From Gavia stellata (Eukaryota; Chordata; Aves; Gaviiformes; Gaviidae), in assembly GCF_030936135.1 (NCBI RefSeq), contig NC_082597.1, positions 40,219,095-40,283,094 of the forward strand: DNA of 64,000 nucleotides, in the 5' to 3' direction. The position numbers and the translations under genes were made by a program. Shown piece after piece: positions 40,313 to 50,712 of this stretch; position 1 is the first letter of the stretch, and the number at the start of each line of letters is the position of its first letter. The notes beneath the pieces are model-generated. The model made no database searches, had not been told where the DNA came from, and saw nothing but the letters and a program-made list of their open reading frames with translations.

Positions 40313-40551
40313 TTATTCCTCCCTACTTGTAGGAGGAAAGATTTGATTAGCTGGCATTTATGTTTGTGCATACAGATGAGAAACTTTAATTAAAGTCAGA
40401 TCAAAGAAAAATGCTGTACTTGGCTTCTTTAAAGTCCTGCAGCCATTCTTACCTTCAACAGAGAAGACTGCCATGGTCTGGGGCTACCTTCTGTGGAACA
40501 CCTTTGTCTCTTGTGCTTTTACCTCCCTCAGACATGTTTCTTAGGTCCAGT

Positions 40552-41062
40552 TGTTGTCCCAAAACGTGGGTTCATTACACAGTGTGCATCGGCCAATTTA
40601 CAGGCAGAGTCGAGGTATTTTCTTTTATTACATAAACGTGCAGATATGGGTGCCTGGTCCAAATCAGCACACCGTTCGTACAAGTAGACAGTTATTTATA
40701 CACACAATATATGCATATTCACTCTTGCTCTCAACATGATTGGTTTACATTTTCCTATCTAGTATGTAAATAGTCACACATGCTCAAGAGGTATTTGTAT
40801 GATTTCATTTCCTTATCCTTTTGGGTCGGTGGGTTTCTTGAGTGGGTGGTCTCCGAGTTGGTGATCATGATCTCCCCCTGCTGGAATCACCTTTACCCTA
40901 GTTGTCCATTCGTTTGACAACCTTAATTGCTTTTTCATGGACTCCTAACTCTGCAGATCATTACTTATCCACAGTCATTGTTTTAAGACAGCAAACTAAT
41001 ATATAGTTCAAAGGCATTAAGTTTCTAACTAATTTATAATACAAAGGCATTCAGTTTCTGTT
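40552..41062 (-). repeat. Provirus 3' LTR
   Basis: 511 bp, identical in length to the right copy with five substitutions. In proviral orientation it ends GGGACAACA and contains TATAAATA and AATAAA (plus-strand TTTATT at 40624-40629). Confidence 0.95.
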
Positions 41063-41073
41063 TCCCCCCTTTG
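41061..41073 (-). promoter_or_regulatory. Polypurine tract of the provirus
   Basis: The plus strand reads TTTCCCCCCTTT, so the proviral strand has AAAGGGGGGAAA directly at the inner edge of the 3' LTR, the expected site for plus-strand priming. Confidence 0.8.
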
Positions 41074-41137
41074 AGACTTGTTGAAATTTTAATTTTCCGC
41101 AAGTTTCACCTCCATTTCGTATTACAAGTTCATACAA

Positions 41138-42330
41138 TTAAGCTAGTTGTTTAGTAGTAAGAGTTCTCAAATATCCAAACATGATGCAAACAACGATTAT
41201 CAATATTAGAAGACCAGCTATAAATAATTGTTTTAACCATCCAAAATTAGGTAACCAAAAAGTTAACCAAGAAAAATCTAAGTCTTCTCTTTCTTTGATA
41301 TTTTCTGCTAACTCTTTCAACTGTTGCACATCCCTTCAAATTCTTCACACCCATGATTATGTCTTAAGAACAGATTCATCAATAGCAGCACAATTTTCTA
41401 AAGTGGCTTCTCGAATTTGTGTCATTTCTTCTCCTATGGCTGCAAGTGCTTGGGAAGTAAAGTTAATCTTTAGGCAACTCACAAGCCAATCTTTTAATGG
41501 TATGATAATTCACAGCTACTCCAACCCCTGGGGCCAAGATTGCAGCTGCTGACATGTCACTAGGACTCCACAACGTCAATTGAGAATCCCAATCTGGAGA
41601 CAGAGTAGAGACTTGTCTCTTCTGCCTGATGGTTTTCTTTTCATGTAAGTCTTCCTTTTTGGTAACATTGCTGTTTAACCTTCCTGTTGCGCATGGTCCT
41701 CCAGTAACATTTGCAGGGATATAAGTGTATGCTCTCTTTCCACAGAGAAGAAACCATCCCAATGGCAATTTAGGATGAGCCCAGGCATAACTCATTATCT
41801 CAGTTCTATTACATTTTAATGGGGGTTCAAATCTTGAAAGATTTTCACACTTAGATTGTGGAGTGCAGTTCACAAGCTGAATGCAACTTTCAGCTGGAAA
41901 CGTGCCCTTAACTTTTATTCTTAGCATAGCTTTTTCCCTGATTTTAGTTGTTCTTCCCCAAGTATACATGCTGCTGTTTGTCATACTAATATTAAAAAAT
42001 CTCAGAATAGTAAAATTTTTCAAAAGCATGGGAGGAGTAGGTACCCCTAACAGGCAAGAAGTGAAAACTCCTTCTACGAAGTTCCTCCAGGTAAACAAAA
42101 GGTAGTGGTATTCACTGTTTTTCTTGTCAAGCTTTCCCAAACATTTTCAGATCTATCCCATTTTGGGCATTTGTACCTCCATTCTGGAAAAGAAACAAAA
42201 CCAGATGGCTTTTCATTTTATGACCCGATTACGCAACAGTGCAGTTTTCAAGGGTCCCACTGGAATGGCTCTCCACTTGTCCTCAAGTTCTGGCGGAGGA
42301 GCTGGTTTGACTCACGTGTAGTGGATCCAG
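41138..42330 (-). pseudogene. Endogenous retrovirus env, truncated and frameshifted
   Basis: The longest open piece (42140-41463) covers the C-terminal part of the surface subunit, with several N-glycosylation sequons, a furin-type RQKR site (41627-41616) and the start of the transmembrane subunit. A different frame holds a C-X6-C motif (41349-41326) in which the expected adjacent second cysteine is absent. Yet another frame (41329-41138) holds the membrane anchor WLKQLFIAGLLILIIVVCIM. The N-terminal surface region and signal peptide are mostly missing between the integrase end and 42140. At least two frameshifts and several stops make it non-functional. Confidence 0.85.
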
Positions 42331-44525
42331 GAGTTGACTCCTTCTACCTTCACAGTGGTATAGGTGGTCAGTAGGATTGTATAGGATCCTTTCCATGCCT
42401 CTCTGAGCGGCTCATCTTTCCAGGTGTGAATAGAGACCAAATCTCCAGGTTGAAAATTGTGTACTGATGAGTCCAGGGGCAAAGAGCTTGCTGACTGAGG
42501 TACCTGTGTAAGGATGATAAAACGTGCGAAAGGGACAGCAAATAATTTTTCAACATTCCTTCCCCTATAACATGCATCTGGTCACTTCGGTTACCCATAC
42601 TACTGACTGGATAGGGTTTTGCATATAATATTTCAAAAGGACTTACTCCTTCCCTTACTTGAGGGGTAATTCTAATTCTCATTAAAGCAATTGGTAAAAC
42701 ATCCACACATTTAAGCTGAGCTTCTTGACATAATTTTGAGATGTGCCTCTTAAGGGTCTGATTAATTTTTTTTACTTTTCCACTAGATTGTGGTCTCCTT
42801 GGGATATGTAAATCCCATTTAAATTGGAGAAATTTTGATAGTCCCTGGACCACTTCTGAAACAAAATGAGGCCCATTGTCAGAAGATATCCCTTCAGGAA
42901 TTCCAAATCTAGGGATTATTTCCTTTAGTAATGCTTTAACAACCTCTCTGGCCCGATTAGTGTGGCAAGGGAAAGCTTCTGGCCATCCTGAAAAAGTATC
43001 TACTAACACTAATAGATATTTATATTGTTTATATTTTGGTAACTTAGAGAAATCTATTTGCCAGTGTTAACCGAGGGTTATTCCTCTTTTTACATCACCT
43101 GCAGGAGATTTTCTTTGTATTTTAGGATTGTTTACACAACAAGTTTGGCATCTTCTTACTATTGCATCTGTGTTTGTTTGCATCTTTGGTCCTATAGCAT
43201 ATCTTTTAACACTGCTTATCATAGCATCTGCTCCCATGTGAGTCTCTTCATGTAACTTTTTGAGAAGGGCTTCCATCATTATGGCTGTAGTGATAACCTG
43301 CTGATTCAGAGTTACCCACCATCCTTCTGAATTCTTTGAACACTTTAACATTTCTGCTAATCCATTTTCTTTTTCAGAATAGTGAAGAGGTTTCATATCA
43401 ATTTCTCTTCTGGGTATTAAGGTTCCAATTACACATCCACATAAGGCAGCTTTCTTTGCTGTTAAATCAGCTCTTCTGTTTCCTTTAATTATTTCTCCTT
43501 GTCCTTTTTGGTGGGCTTTGCAATGGATTATCAACCTTGCCACTGTTCCAATTCTTTTGCCAATACATTACCAAACAGAGTAGGGCTGTTTTTAAATCCT
43601 TGAGGGAGAACAGTCCAACACAGCTGCGCCTTTCTTCCTGTTGTGGGACTCTCCTATTCAAAGGCGAAGATTGTCTGGCTTTGTTCTTCCACTGGGATAC
43701 AAAAGAAAGCACCTTTTAAGTCCAAAACAGTAAAATAAGCATTTTTTCAGGTACCGAGGCTAGCAAGGTGTAAGGATTTGATACAGCAGGGTGTATGTCC
43801 ACAGTTATTTGATTTATTGCTCTTAAATCCTATACTAATCTGTATTGTTGAGAATGAGGCTTCCCTACTGGTAGAATAGGAGTATTAAATTCAGATTGAC
43901 ACTCTCTAAGCAGTCCATATTGCATGAAAGTATTTATCAAGGGTTCCAATCCTTTGCATACTTCCAATCTGATAGGGTATTGGTTTACCCTCACAGGGCT
44001 TACCCCTGGTTTAAGTTCAATTTTAATTGGAATTACATTCTTTGCTTTACCTGGCTTCTCTGAGGCCCACAACAAAGAAATTACCACATTCAACACTGTG
44101 TCCGGGATGTCACTTACAGATTCCTCCAAGGTACTATCTGTCAGTAAGCAGATTTGAGCCTTCCATGCCATCTCTTGAGGGATATGCAGCTGTACAGAAT
44201 CCTCAGAGAAAGTTACTTGAGCATTCAATTTGCAAAGGAAATCTCATCCTAACAAAGGAAAGGTACACTCTGGCATATATAGAAACTCATGAGTCAGCTT
44301 AGTATCTCCAACTGTACATTCCATAGGTTGTAAGAATGGCCGCAAAGATTTTCTTCTCTTTGCCCATACAACTGGCACTAAGGTTTTACTCAAAGGTCCC
44401 TTACAACTAGTTATTACAGAACAGGTAGCCTTGCTATCAATTAAAAAATCTATTGTTTCATTCCCCAGCTTTACTGGAACCAGAGGATCAGCTGGTGAAA
44501 CTTTAATAGATTCCTCTGGTCCCCT
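42331..44525 (-). pseudogene. Endogenous retrovirus pro-pol, internally deleted and mutated
   Basis: Order on the minus strand: protease with triplet DSK (44438-44430) where a DTG/DSG is expected; the N-terminal RT fingers/palm start (44157-43550), including LPQGFKNSP at 43608-43582, interrupted by stops and frameshifts; then an abrupt junction near 43533-43545 into the last part of RNase H (HCKAHQKG); the integrase zinc-binding HHCC domain (about 43260-43110); and the integrase core (QID at about 43055, SSDNGPHF near 42880, and K instead of E at 42772-42770). The RT YXDD box and most of RNase H are missing. A stop at 43069-43067 separates the HHCC domain from the core. The C-terminal SH3-like end reads on, frameshifted, to about 42331. 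Confidence 0.9.
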
Positions 44526-46011
44526 TCAATCTAACCTGATTTCTGCCAATACCTCAGCAGTCATTTCCATCCCCTTTCCCTGACCTGTTTGCCAATGGGG
44601 ACATTCTCTTTTCCAATGTCCATCTTGTTTACAATAAGCACACTGATTAGATCCTAAAGGAACATCACATCAATTCCTTCTCAGATTTCTACGACCCTCT
44701 CCTCTACCCCCTTAATCCACTGGGAAAATTTCCCCCACGTTTTCCTCTACCTCTTCCCTGTCCATTTGCCAAGGCAGCTAACAAAGAAGCTTGTAGCTTC
44801 ATTCTCTTTTGTTTTTCCTTCTCTTCTATTTCTTCCTGGTTATTATAAACTTTACAAGCAATGGACATTAGCTGTGAGATTATCATTCCATCTGCACCAT
44901 CCACCTTTTGTAACTTTTTCCTGATCTCAGAAGATGATTGACCAATAAACAACATGTTAAAAAATTTCGTGTTACTGGGATCATCTGGGTCTAAATTTGT
45001 CCATTTCTGTGCTGTATCACTCATTCTTTCATAAAAGACAGCTGGGGTCTCCTTATCTCCTTGTCTTATTTCATATAATTTGGATAAATTTTGGGGCTTT
45101 TCCACTCCATTTTGAATTCCATATAGGATCAATTTCTGGTATTCTTTTATTCTTGTCATCCCCTCATCAGTATTAGGATCCCACCCTGGATCTTCTCTTG
45201 GGATAAATGGATCGGTATTAGGTATTCCCCCATGCTGTTGGAACAGTTCTTCTTTAGCCTTTTCTAAAACTGTTCTTCGTTCCTCATGAATAAACAAAAA
45301 TTCTAAGAGGGCCTGTATATCTCCCCAGTTTGGATTATGTGTTATCGTTACAGTTTTTATGGTGCTATACGTCCCCTCTGGATTATTTCGATATGATCCT
45401 ACTGCTTGTTTCCAATTCAGTAAGTCTGAGGTAGTAAATGGTACATGTACATATACAGGATTTCTTTCTGGCACCACCGCCTGTCTCAAAGGAGCCTGGA
45501 CACTAACTTTATGACCTCTCATCCTACCAGCTACTGGACTATCCCCTTCTTCAGAGCTCTCAGATTCATTAACCTTAGTAGGCGCTACCAATAACTGAAC
45601 ATCCTCTTAATTTTCCTCCATCTCAGACTTTTTCTTACAATCCATACAACAAGGATCCTCTTTTTTCTTTTTAACTAAATATATTCCATTCTGATATTTA
45701 GAATCCACTAAACCACATTTCTTTCTAATTTCCCAATCACTCCTTAAAGCAAAAACCAAATCTACATATGGAATCTCATCCCATTTTTCAGTTCTACAAA
45801 ACAACATCAATTGCAAAATAGTATTATAGGTTAAAGATACATTTTTAGGCCATTTTTCTCCATCTTCCAACTGATATTGTGGCCACCATTGACTACAATA
45901 TCTTTTCAATTTGTCCTTAGTCATGGGATTCCCTCCAAATTTATTCCAGTATTTCAGGATGCATCCTAGAGGGGAACAAGTGGGTGTTTCCTGAGAAGCA
46001 GTTAAACCCAT
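44526..46011 (-). pseudogene. Endogenous retrovirus gag with premature stop and frameshift
   Basis: It starts MGLTAS (myristoylation-type N-terminus) at 46011. A matrix-like part runs to an in-frame TAA at 45609-45607. The same frame reopens and carries capsid from 45591 to 44704 (e.g. PFTTSDLLNWKQAVGSY; FIGQSSSEIRKKLQKVDG), ending in a basic, Glu/Lys-rich stretch. The nucleocapsid CCHC knuckle ([14 protein letters not shown], 44642-44601) lies in another frame, so a frameshift separates it from capsid. A TGA at 44528-44526, in frame with both the knuckle and the protease, is probably the original gag terminator. Confidence 0.92.
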
Positions 46012-46069
46012 TTCGGTACCGAAAATCAAACCAGTGTTTCCACGCTAATTTTTAATATTGCATATGGTC

Positions 46070-46115
46070 AGTAAACCAGAAATCAGACCAGAACCAGAAA
46101 CCAGACCAGAGTATG
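46070..46115 (-). repeat. Short degenerate repeats in the provirus leader
   Basis: On the plus strand there are four imperfect repeats of the ACCAGA/ATCAGACC type just upstream of gag. No function is assigned. Confidence 0.5.
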
Positions 46116-46249
46116 GATACAAAATTATCCCTAACACACTATCCCAAAGTGCCTTATATAGGGTGAAATATTCCTTGTAGTGCGACTTTTCCAATGCAAC
46201 CTCACACAAGTTAAATATTTCCCAATAGTTGACTGCTTCTTAAGAAATG

Positions 46250-46261
46250 CCCCCCCCCCCC
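46250..46261. repeat. C12 homopolymer in provirus leader
   Basis: A pure run of 12 C (G on the proviral strand) between the primer binding site and gag. Its length may be unreliable in the assembly. Confidence 0.85.
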
Positions 46262-46446
46262 TTTTTATTCTTATGTTTGAAAATACCTCTTTTCAATAGC
46301 GTTGCACTGTTGTGTCGCTTACCGCCCGACCGTAGGAGAGGAGCTGACGGAGTCCCAGAACAACAGGTCAGTGCGCGCTGGAGTCCAGTTGAGCCACTTC
46401 TCCCCTTCGGGTATGGCAAGACGATCTGCGCAAGGTTGTCAGCGTG

Positions 46447-46464
46447 GTCCCACCTGGGTTGCCA
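46447..46464 (-). promoter_or_regulatory. Primer binding site, tRNA-Arg(CCU)-like
   Basis: Five nt inside the 5' LTR the proviral strand reads TGGCAACCCAGGTGGGAC. From memory of vertebrate tRNA-Arg(CCU) ending GTCCCACCTGGGGTG plus CCA, it pairs at 17 of 18 positions. The assignment rests on recalled tRNA sequence. Confidence 0.65.
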
Positions 46465-46469
46465 AAAAC

Positions 46470-46980
46470 TGTTGTCCCAAAACGTGGGTTCATTACACAG
46501 TGTGCATCGGCCAATTTACAGGCAGAGTCGAGGTATTTTCTTTTATTACATAAACGCGCAGATATGGGTGCCTGGTCCAAATCAGCACACCGTTGGTACA
46601 AGTTGACAGTTATTTATACACACAATATATGCATATTCACTCTTGCTCTCAACATGATTGGTTTACATTTTCCTATCTAGTATGTAAATAGTCACACATG
46701 CTCAAGAGGTATTTGTATGATTTCATTTCCTTATCCTTTTGGGTCGGTGGGTTTCTTGAGTGGGTGGTCTCCAAGTTGGTGGTCATGATCTCCCCCTGCT
46801 GGAATCACCTTTACCCTAGTTGTCCATTCGTTTGACAACCTTAATTGCTTTTTCATGGACTCCTAACTCTGCAGATCATTACTTATCCACAGTCATTGTT
46901 TTAAGACAGCAAACTAATATATAGTTCAAAGGCATTAAGTTTCTAACTAATTTATAATACAAAGGCATTCAGTTTCTGTT
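46470..46980 (-). repeat. Provirus 5' LTR
   Basis: 511 bp. In proviral orientation it contains a TATAAATA box (plus 46611-46618) and an AATAAA signal (plus 46542-46547) about 65 nt apart, giving a short R region. The outer end starts AACAGAAAC rather than the usual TG. Confidence 0.94.
46611..46618 (-). promoter_or_regulatory. LTR TATA box
   Basis: TATAAATA on the proviral strand. Transcription would run leftwards into gag; the transcript would be antisense relative to RAB3IP. Confidence 0.7.
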
Positions 46981-49900
46981 AATCTTTAAGAGCAACACAG
47001 TGGATTGCAACTATTAGTGAAGGAAACCACCACATTAGAAGACACAGTCTCTCAGACAGATGGTTCAAATGCAATAGAAGACCTGGACAGACAGAGATGC
47101 AGTTCAGGGAGACTCTGTGCAGTGAGGGAACTGTTTGCAATGATGTTTACCACATTTCGCACCAGTATGACTGGAGAGAAGCTACGCAAGTGAGGCTGTC
47201 AGTTGTTAGTATATAGATTGCTGTGGCGAAGTCTGTGCTAAGATACCTATCCAGCTTTCTATCTAGCTGGAGAATGGGAATTTTGGACTTGGGGCATTTA
47301 ACCATACTGAGGAGTTCAAAAGGAACAGATGAACTGATCTAACACGCCGAGTGAATAGATTCGATGGGAGCAGCAAATACTGGTGTTCATTAGAAACAAC
47401 GCAGTTTCAGCAAAGTTCTTCCTGCAGATTTTGTACATTGTGCAGTTTTGTTGAATGGTCCTGTCAGATTAGATCTATGTAATCAGAGATGGCACCCATG
47501 GCATATATTATTCCACTAAAGCTGTAAATTGTACATCACTTTCCACTGGCAACAGTGACTTTGCTCATTTAGAACAATAGCGATGCGTGATTTTCTTTCT
47601 AAAAGGACTTCAGTTCTCCTGATTCCCAGGGTCTTAAGGGCACTAGAAGGCCTTAATTGCCCTGATCAGCCTTATCTGGGACCCCTGCTCAGCCACCTTC
47701 TTCCCATAGCGGGAAAGGACTCCAGGTCTCCATTTAAGCTCAGGCCCAGGCCACCAGGATTTGCCCGTGGTGTGTCTTGGGTGAGCCTGTCTTCTTTACT
47801 CTCTCCTTGGATGAGCCTCAGACCTACATTATAGGTGTAGGTCTACATATAGGTCTCTAGTTCTGCCTCTTGCTCCCCCTCACAAGACTTCCTGGATGGA
47901 TCCCGGACTTGATTTGACATCTCATCTTGTGTGATGGTCACTAGGTGTATGACAAAGCCTGCTGCTGTCACCAACCGAGCCCTGCTCTTGACTGTGCCTT
48001 CATTGGTGGGGTTACCTTTGGCTCCCAGCTCGTGATGCCTGGAAGAGTAGCCCTGCTCTGATGTGCAGCCAAGGAAGGAACCAAGAGTTGGATAAAATGA
48101 CTCTTTTAAAACAGATTTTTTTTTTTTAAAAGTGCTTACTTCTCTTATTTATGTCTCTGGATTTAATCCAAGTTGTTTCAACTTTTAATTTTAACCACGG
48201 AAGTTGTATTTTCTGTGGTTTGTTGCTGCCTGACTTTTAAAGTATTACATACAGCAAAATACAGGAGTACTTTGACAAACTAAGTCTGGTTGTGATTAAT
48301 TTTAGCACAGTCAAACGTCTTTGGAACTGTATTGCTTTTATTTCTTGAAATGCAAGATGTCTAATCTGGTTAAGACAGCAGATTGTCATGCCAAGTACAG
48401 TCGTCGTACTGGATTAGGAACTATGGGATTACAGCTCCTAATTATAGGCTCTTGTCAGTTTACTATGTCTTAATACATTGTTTTCAACTTCTGATTCCGC
48501 TTCTCATGTTTCTTTTGCAATCATGTTTTTAATGAACTTTCTGATGCATCTTCCAATTTGGTAAACCTGTATTCTGATAGCATTGCCTGAGTTCTATTCC
48601 ATGCCAATATTAGCAAATTAAAACATTTTAAAGGTCAGAGCTCTTCAAAATGAACATCTCTGTTCCACGAGGCCTTTCACAACAAACTTCAAATTATACT
48701 GCTATTTGAATATTCCAATTCTTGTGCTGCTTGGTTTCTTGGCTTTCAGATTGCTTCCAGAAAAGCTGTGGATGATGATTTTCTGTAGCTATTTTTCCTG
48801 CTTGAGCCCCCTTGTAGTCAGTGTAGATATACACACCGAAAAGGAATTTAGAAGATATTGCTATTTATAGGTAATATTACTTTACAATGAATGGCATTGA
48901 TATATTTGTCTTTTGACATCCTCTTTGCCATATTTATTTGCCCTCAATGAACTTCTTGCTTGGTGGATGCTACTGTGAATGTGCTGCAGAGAACATTATT
49001 TGTCTGTGGCTATGTCCTGCAGGACTGGCCAAACAGGATTCCTTCACACTCAGTGGAAAGCTGTCAAGATAATTAACGTTTCAATTATTGACTGGAATGT
49101 GGCCTAGATTCCTTAACTGATGAATGGGACAAGATCTTGTTTACATTAGTTTTTTGCTAAAGTTCCTCACCGTTGCAGCACGTTTCAGTTCAGCTGCGCT
49201 AACAATGAAAGTACATCTTCCAGCCAAGACGGCTGTCAGGCAAAGAATATTATTTGGCAATCTAATGGGACCAGTGGTAAAAAGGAGTCTTGTTTATAGT
49301 AGCTTTCCAACATTTTTGCCTACTGCTTTTAAAGACATAGAAAACACAAAACAGTACAGACCAGGCCTTCAAAAGGAAAAAAGTGAAGGCTGCATGTTAA
49401 GTTCTAAAAAGCTGGAAAGTTGCCTGAACTAGCCTGGTTGTGTCAGGGTGGCAGTAATGATGGTTTAAGGACATGGGCAACCAAGATGAGAGGTAGTAGT
49501 AGTAGTATCTCTTTATGGGACAAACTAGTAGAGCTGGAAAAACACATCTTTTTAGCAGGTGAGCCCTATTTTAGCTCTATAAGTGGCCTTATTTCACAAG
49601 TCTTGTGCATAGAAATTACAGCTCAGTCTTTAATTATTACAAACATTAGGCAGGCTCGGCACCTGATTTGGGGCAGTGCATGCCCCATGAGTGAAAATCA
49701 CTGGATAATGATCTGGCGTAAGTCTCATTTTCTCATTTTTAATTGTGTGATCCTGTGCCTTTGTTACTGTACACCATTAAACACAGAATTATTAACTTCC
49801 TTGTGTTTTTCACAGTAACAAAACATTCAGACTTTCATAGCCCTGTCCTTGCCTGCCCTTGAACAGAAGCAATGTTTAACCCTCTCTTTCAGGTGATGAG

Positions 49901-50289
49901 CAGAGGCACAGAAATGTCGGCTGATCTCTCCTGAAGCCATGACTGTTTGCAGCCTGTCCATTTGCAGCCTCCCTTCTCATGGAATGTGGTGGCTGACAGC
50001 ACTCGTGCCCTGCGCTGTGTCAGCCATGAACCTCCAGTACCTTTCCAGCCAGGCCCTACGGAAACCCTCTAACAGCATTTGGTGGTCAGAGCGTTCATCA
50101 TGGGCTGCCCTGGTGCTGCTTGTAGCGGGGGGACGGAGGCTGCTCCTGACCCACCCGGCCTGGCTGTGTAACGCATCTGCCTGCCCTTGGCCTTGGGCCT
50201 CCTCTTGCCAGACCTTCTGGCCCCTGAAACCCAACTGTCTGTTGACAATGTGGCCGACTACCAGGAGTGTGAAGGAAAAGCCTCTCTGA
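46981..50289. other. Intergenic sequence between provirus and CpG island
   Basis: No gene, RNA gene or clear transposon was recognised. The open frames at 49124-49818 show no known domain. Confidence 0.5.
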
Positions 50290-50547
50290 GACTGCCCCTC
50301 AGAAGTATTTTGGGTCACTGGCGGGTGCTTTGAGGGCAAACAGTGAGGCCCAGGCTCCACCGCTGGCAGGAGGCTGCTCTGGCTGGCCTTGCACCCCGGC
50401 TCCTGGGGTGCGACCCGGCCTCTGGAGGGGCACAGCCTCTGCCCCGGCCGCAGGGAACCCTCCGTGCGCGGGGGGGGCCCCGCCCGGCTGCCCTCAGGGG
50501 ACCTCACGTACCCCGTGGCCCGCGCCCGACGGCGGTTACCCCCACCC

Positions 50548-50562
50548 CCGCTAGGGGGCGGC
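50548..50562 (+). promoter_or_regulatory. CTCF-like motif
   Basis: CCGCTAGGGGGCGGC closely matches the CTCF core of the CCGCNAGGGGGCGC type. Sequence match only. Confidence 0.5.
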
Positions 50563-50614
50563 GGTGGTCGCGCACACCTGCCCCCCACCTCCCTGCGGGC
50601 GGTGCGTCCGCGGG

Positions 50615-50624
50615 GCGCATGCGC
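50615..50624. promoter_or_regulatory. NRF1 site
   Basis: GCGCATGCGC is a perfect palindromic NRF1 consensus, typically found within about 100 nt of start sites in CpG-island promoters. Confidence 0.6.
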
Positions 50625-50712
50625 GGCGGCTGCCCAGCGCCCCGCCCTCCCCCCCAGGTTGGCTGAGGGGACGCGGTGCGGTGGCGGCGGCCGCTCTTGC
50701 TGGACTCGGCAG
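50625..50712 (+). other. RAB3IP: Candidate RAB3IP non-coding exon 1 (3' part)
   Basis: A good donor, CGGCAG|GTACGT at 50712/50713, lies about 90 nt after the NRF1 site. The 5' end is not defined by sequence. The exon would splice to 59589. Confidence 0.35.

Larger units (their letters stand above)
25327..40551. other. BEST3 upstream region, no coding gene recognised
   Basis: It should include BEST3 intron 1 and its promoter, neither of which could be placed. What is visible: a CR1 copy (36466-36995), diverged CR1-like pieces near 27070-27250, 27985-28085 and 39180-39605, and short simple repeats (AAT/AAC at about 35088-35131, ATTT at about 40268-40312). A GC-richer stretch at 31400-32030 has overlapping open frames on both strands, which argues against a gene. 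Most of the rest is unremarkable AT-rich avian sequence. Confidence 0.5.
40552..46980 (-). mobile_element. Gammaretrovirus-like (class I) endogenous provirus, defective
   Basis: A 6.4-kb provirus in minus orientation: 5' LTR at right, then primer binding site, gag, pro-pol and env, polypurine tract, 3' LTR at left. Capsid, nucleocapsid (single CCHC knuckle), protease, RT, integrase and env all resemble the gammaretroviral type by motif and layout; gag and pro share a frame across a TGA. The LTRs differ at 5 of 511 positions, so it is comparatively young. It is clearly non-functional: a premature gag stop, frameshifts, an RT/RNase H deletion, changed active-site residues and a broken env. It sits between BEST3 and RAB3IP, antisense to RAB3IP. 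No target-site duplication was recognised. Family name within avian ERVs: unknown to me. Confidence 0.95.

Noticed and set aside
46070-46115. Short repeats considered as a CRISPR-like or iteron array
   Set aside because: Too short and degenerate, in a retroviral leader within a vertebrate genome.
49124-49818. Two plus-strand frames (102 and 132 residues) upstream of the island
   Set aside because: No domain or splice pattern; considered chance.
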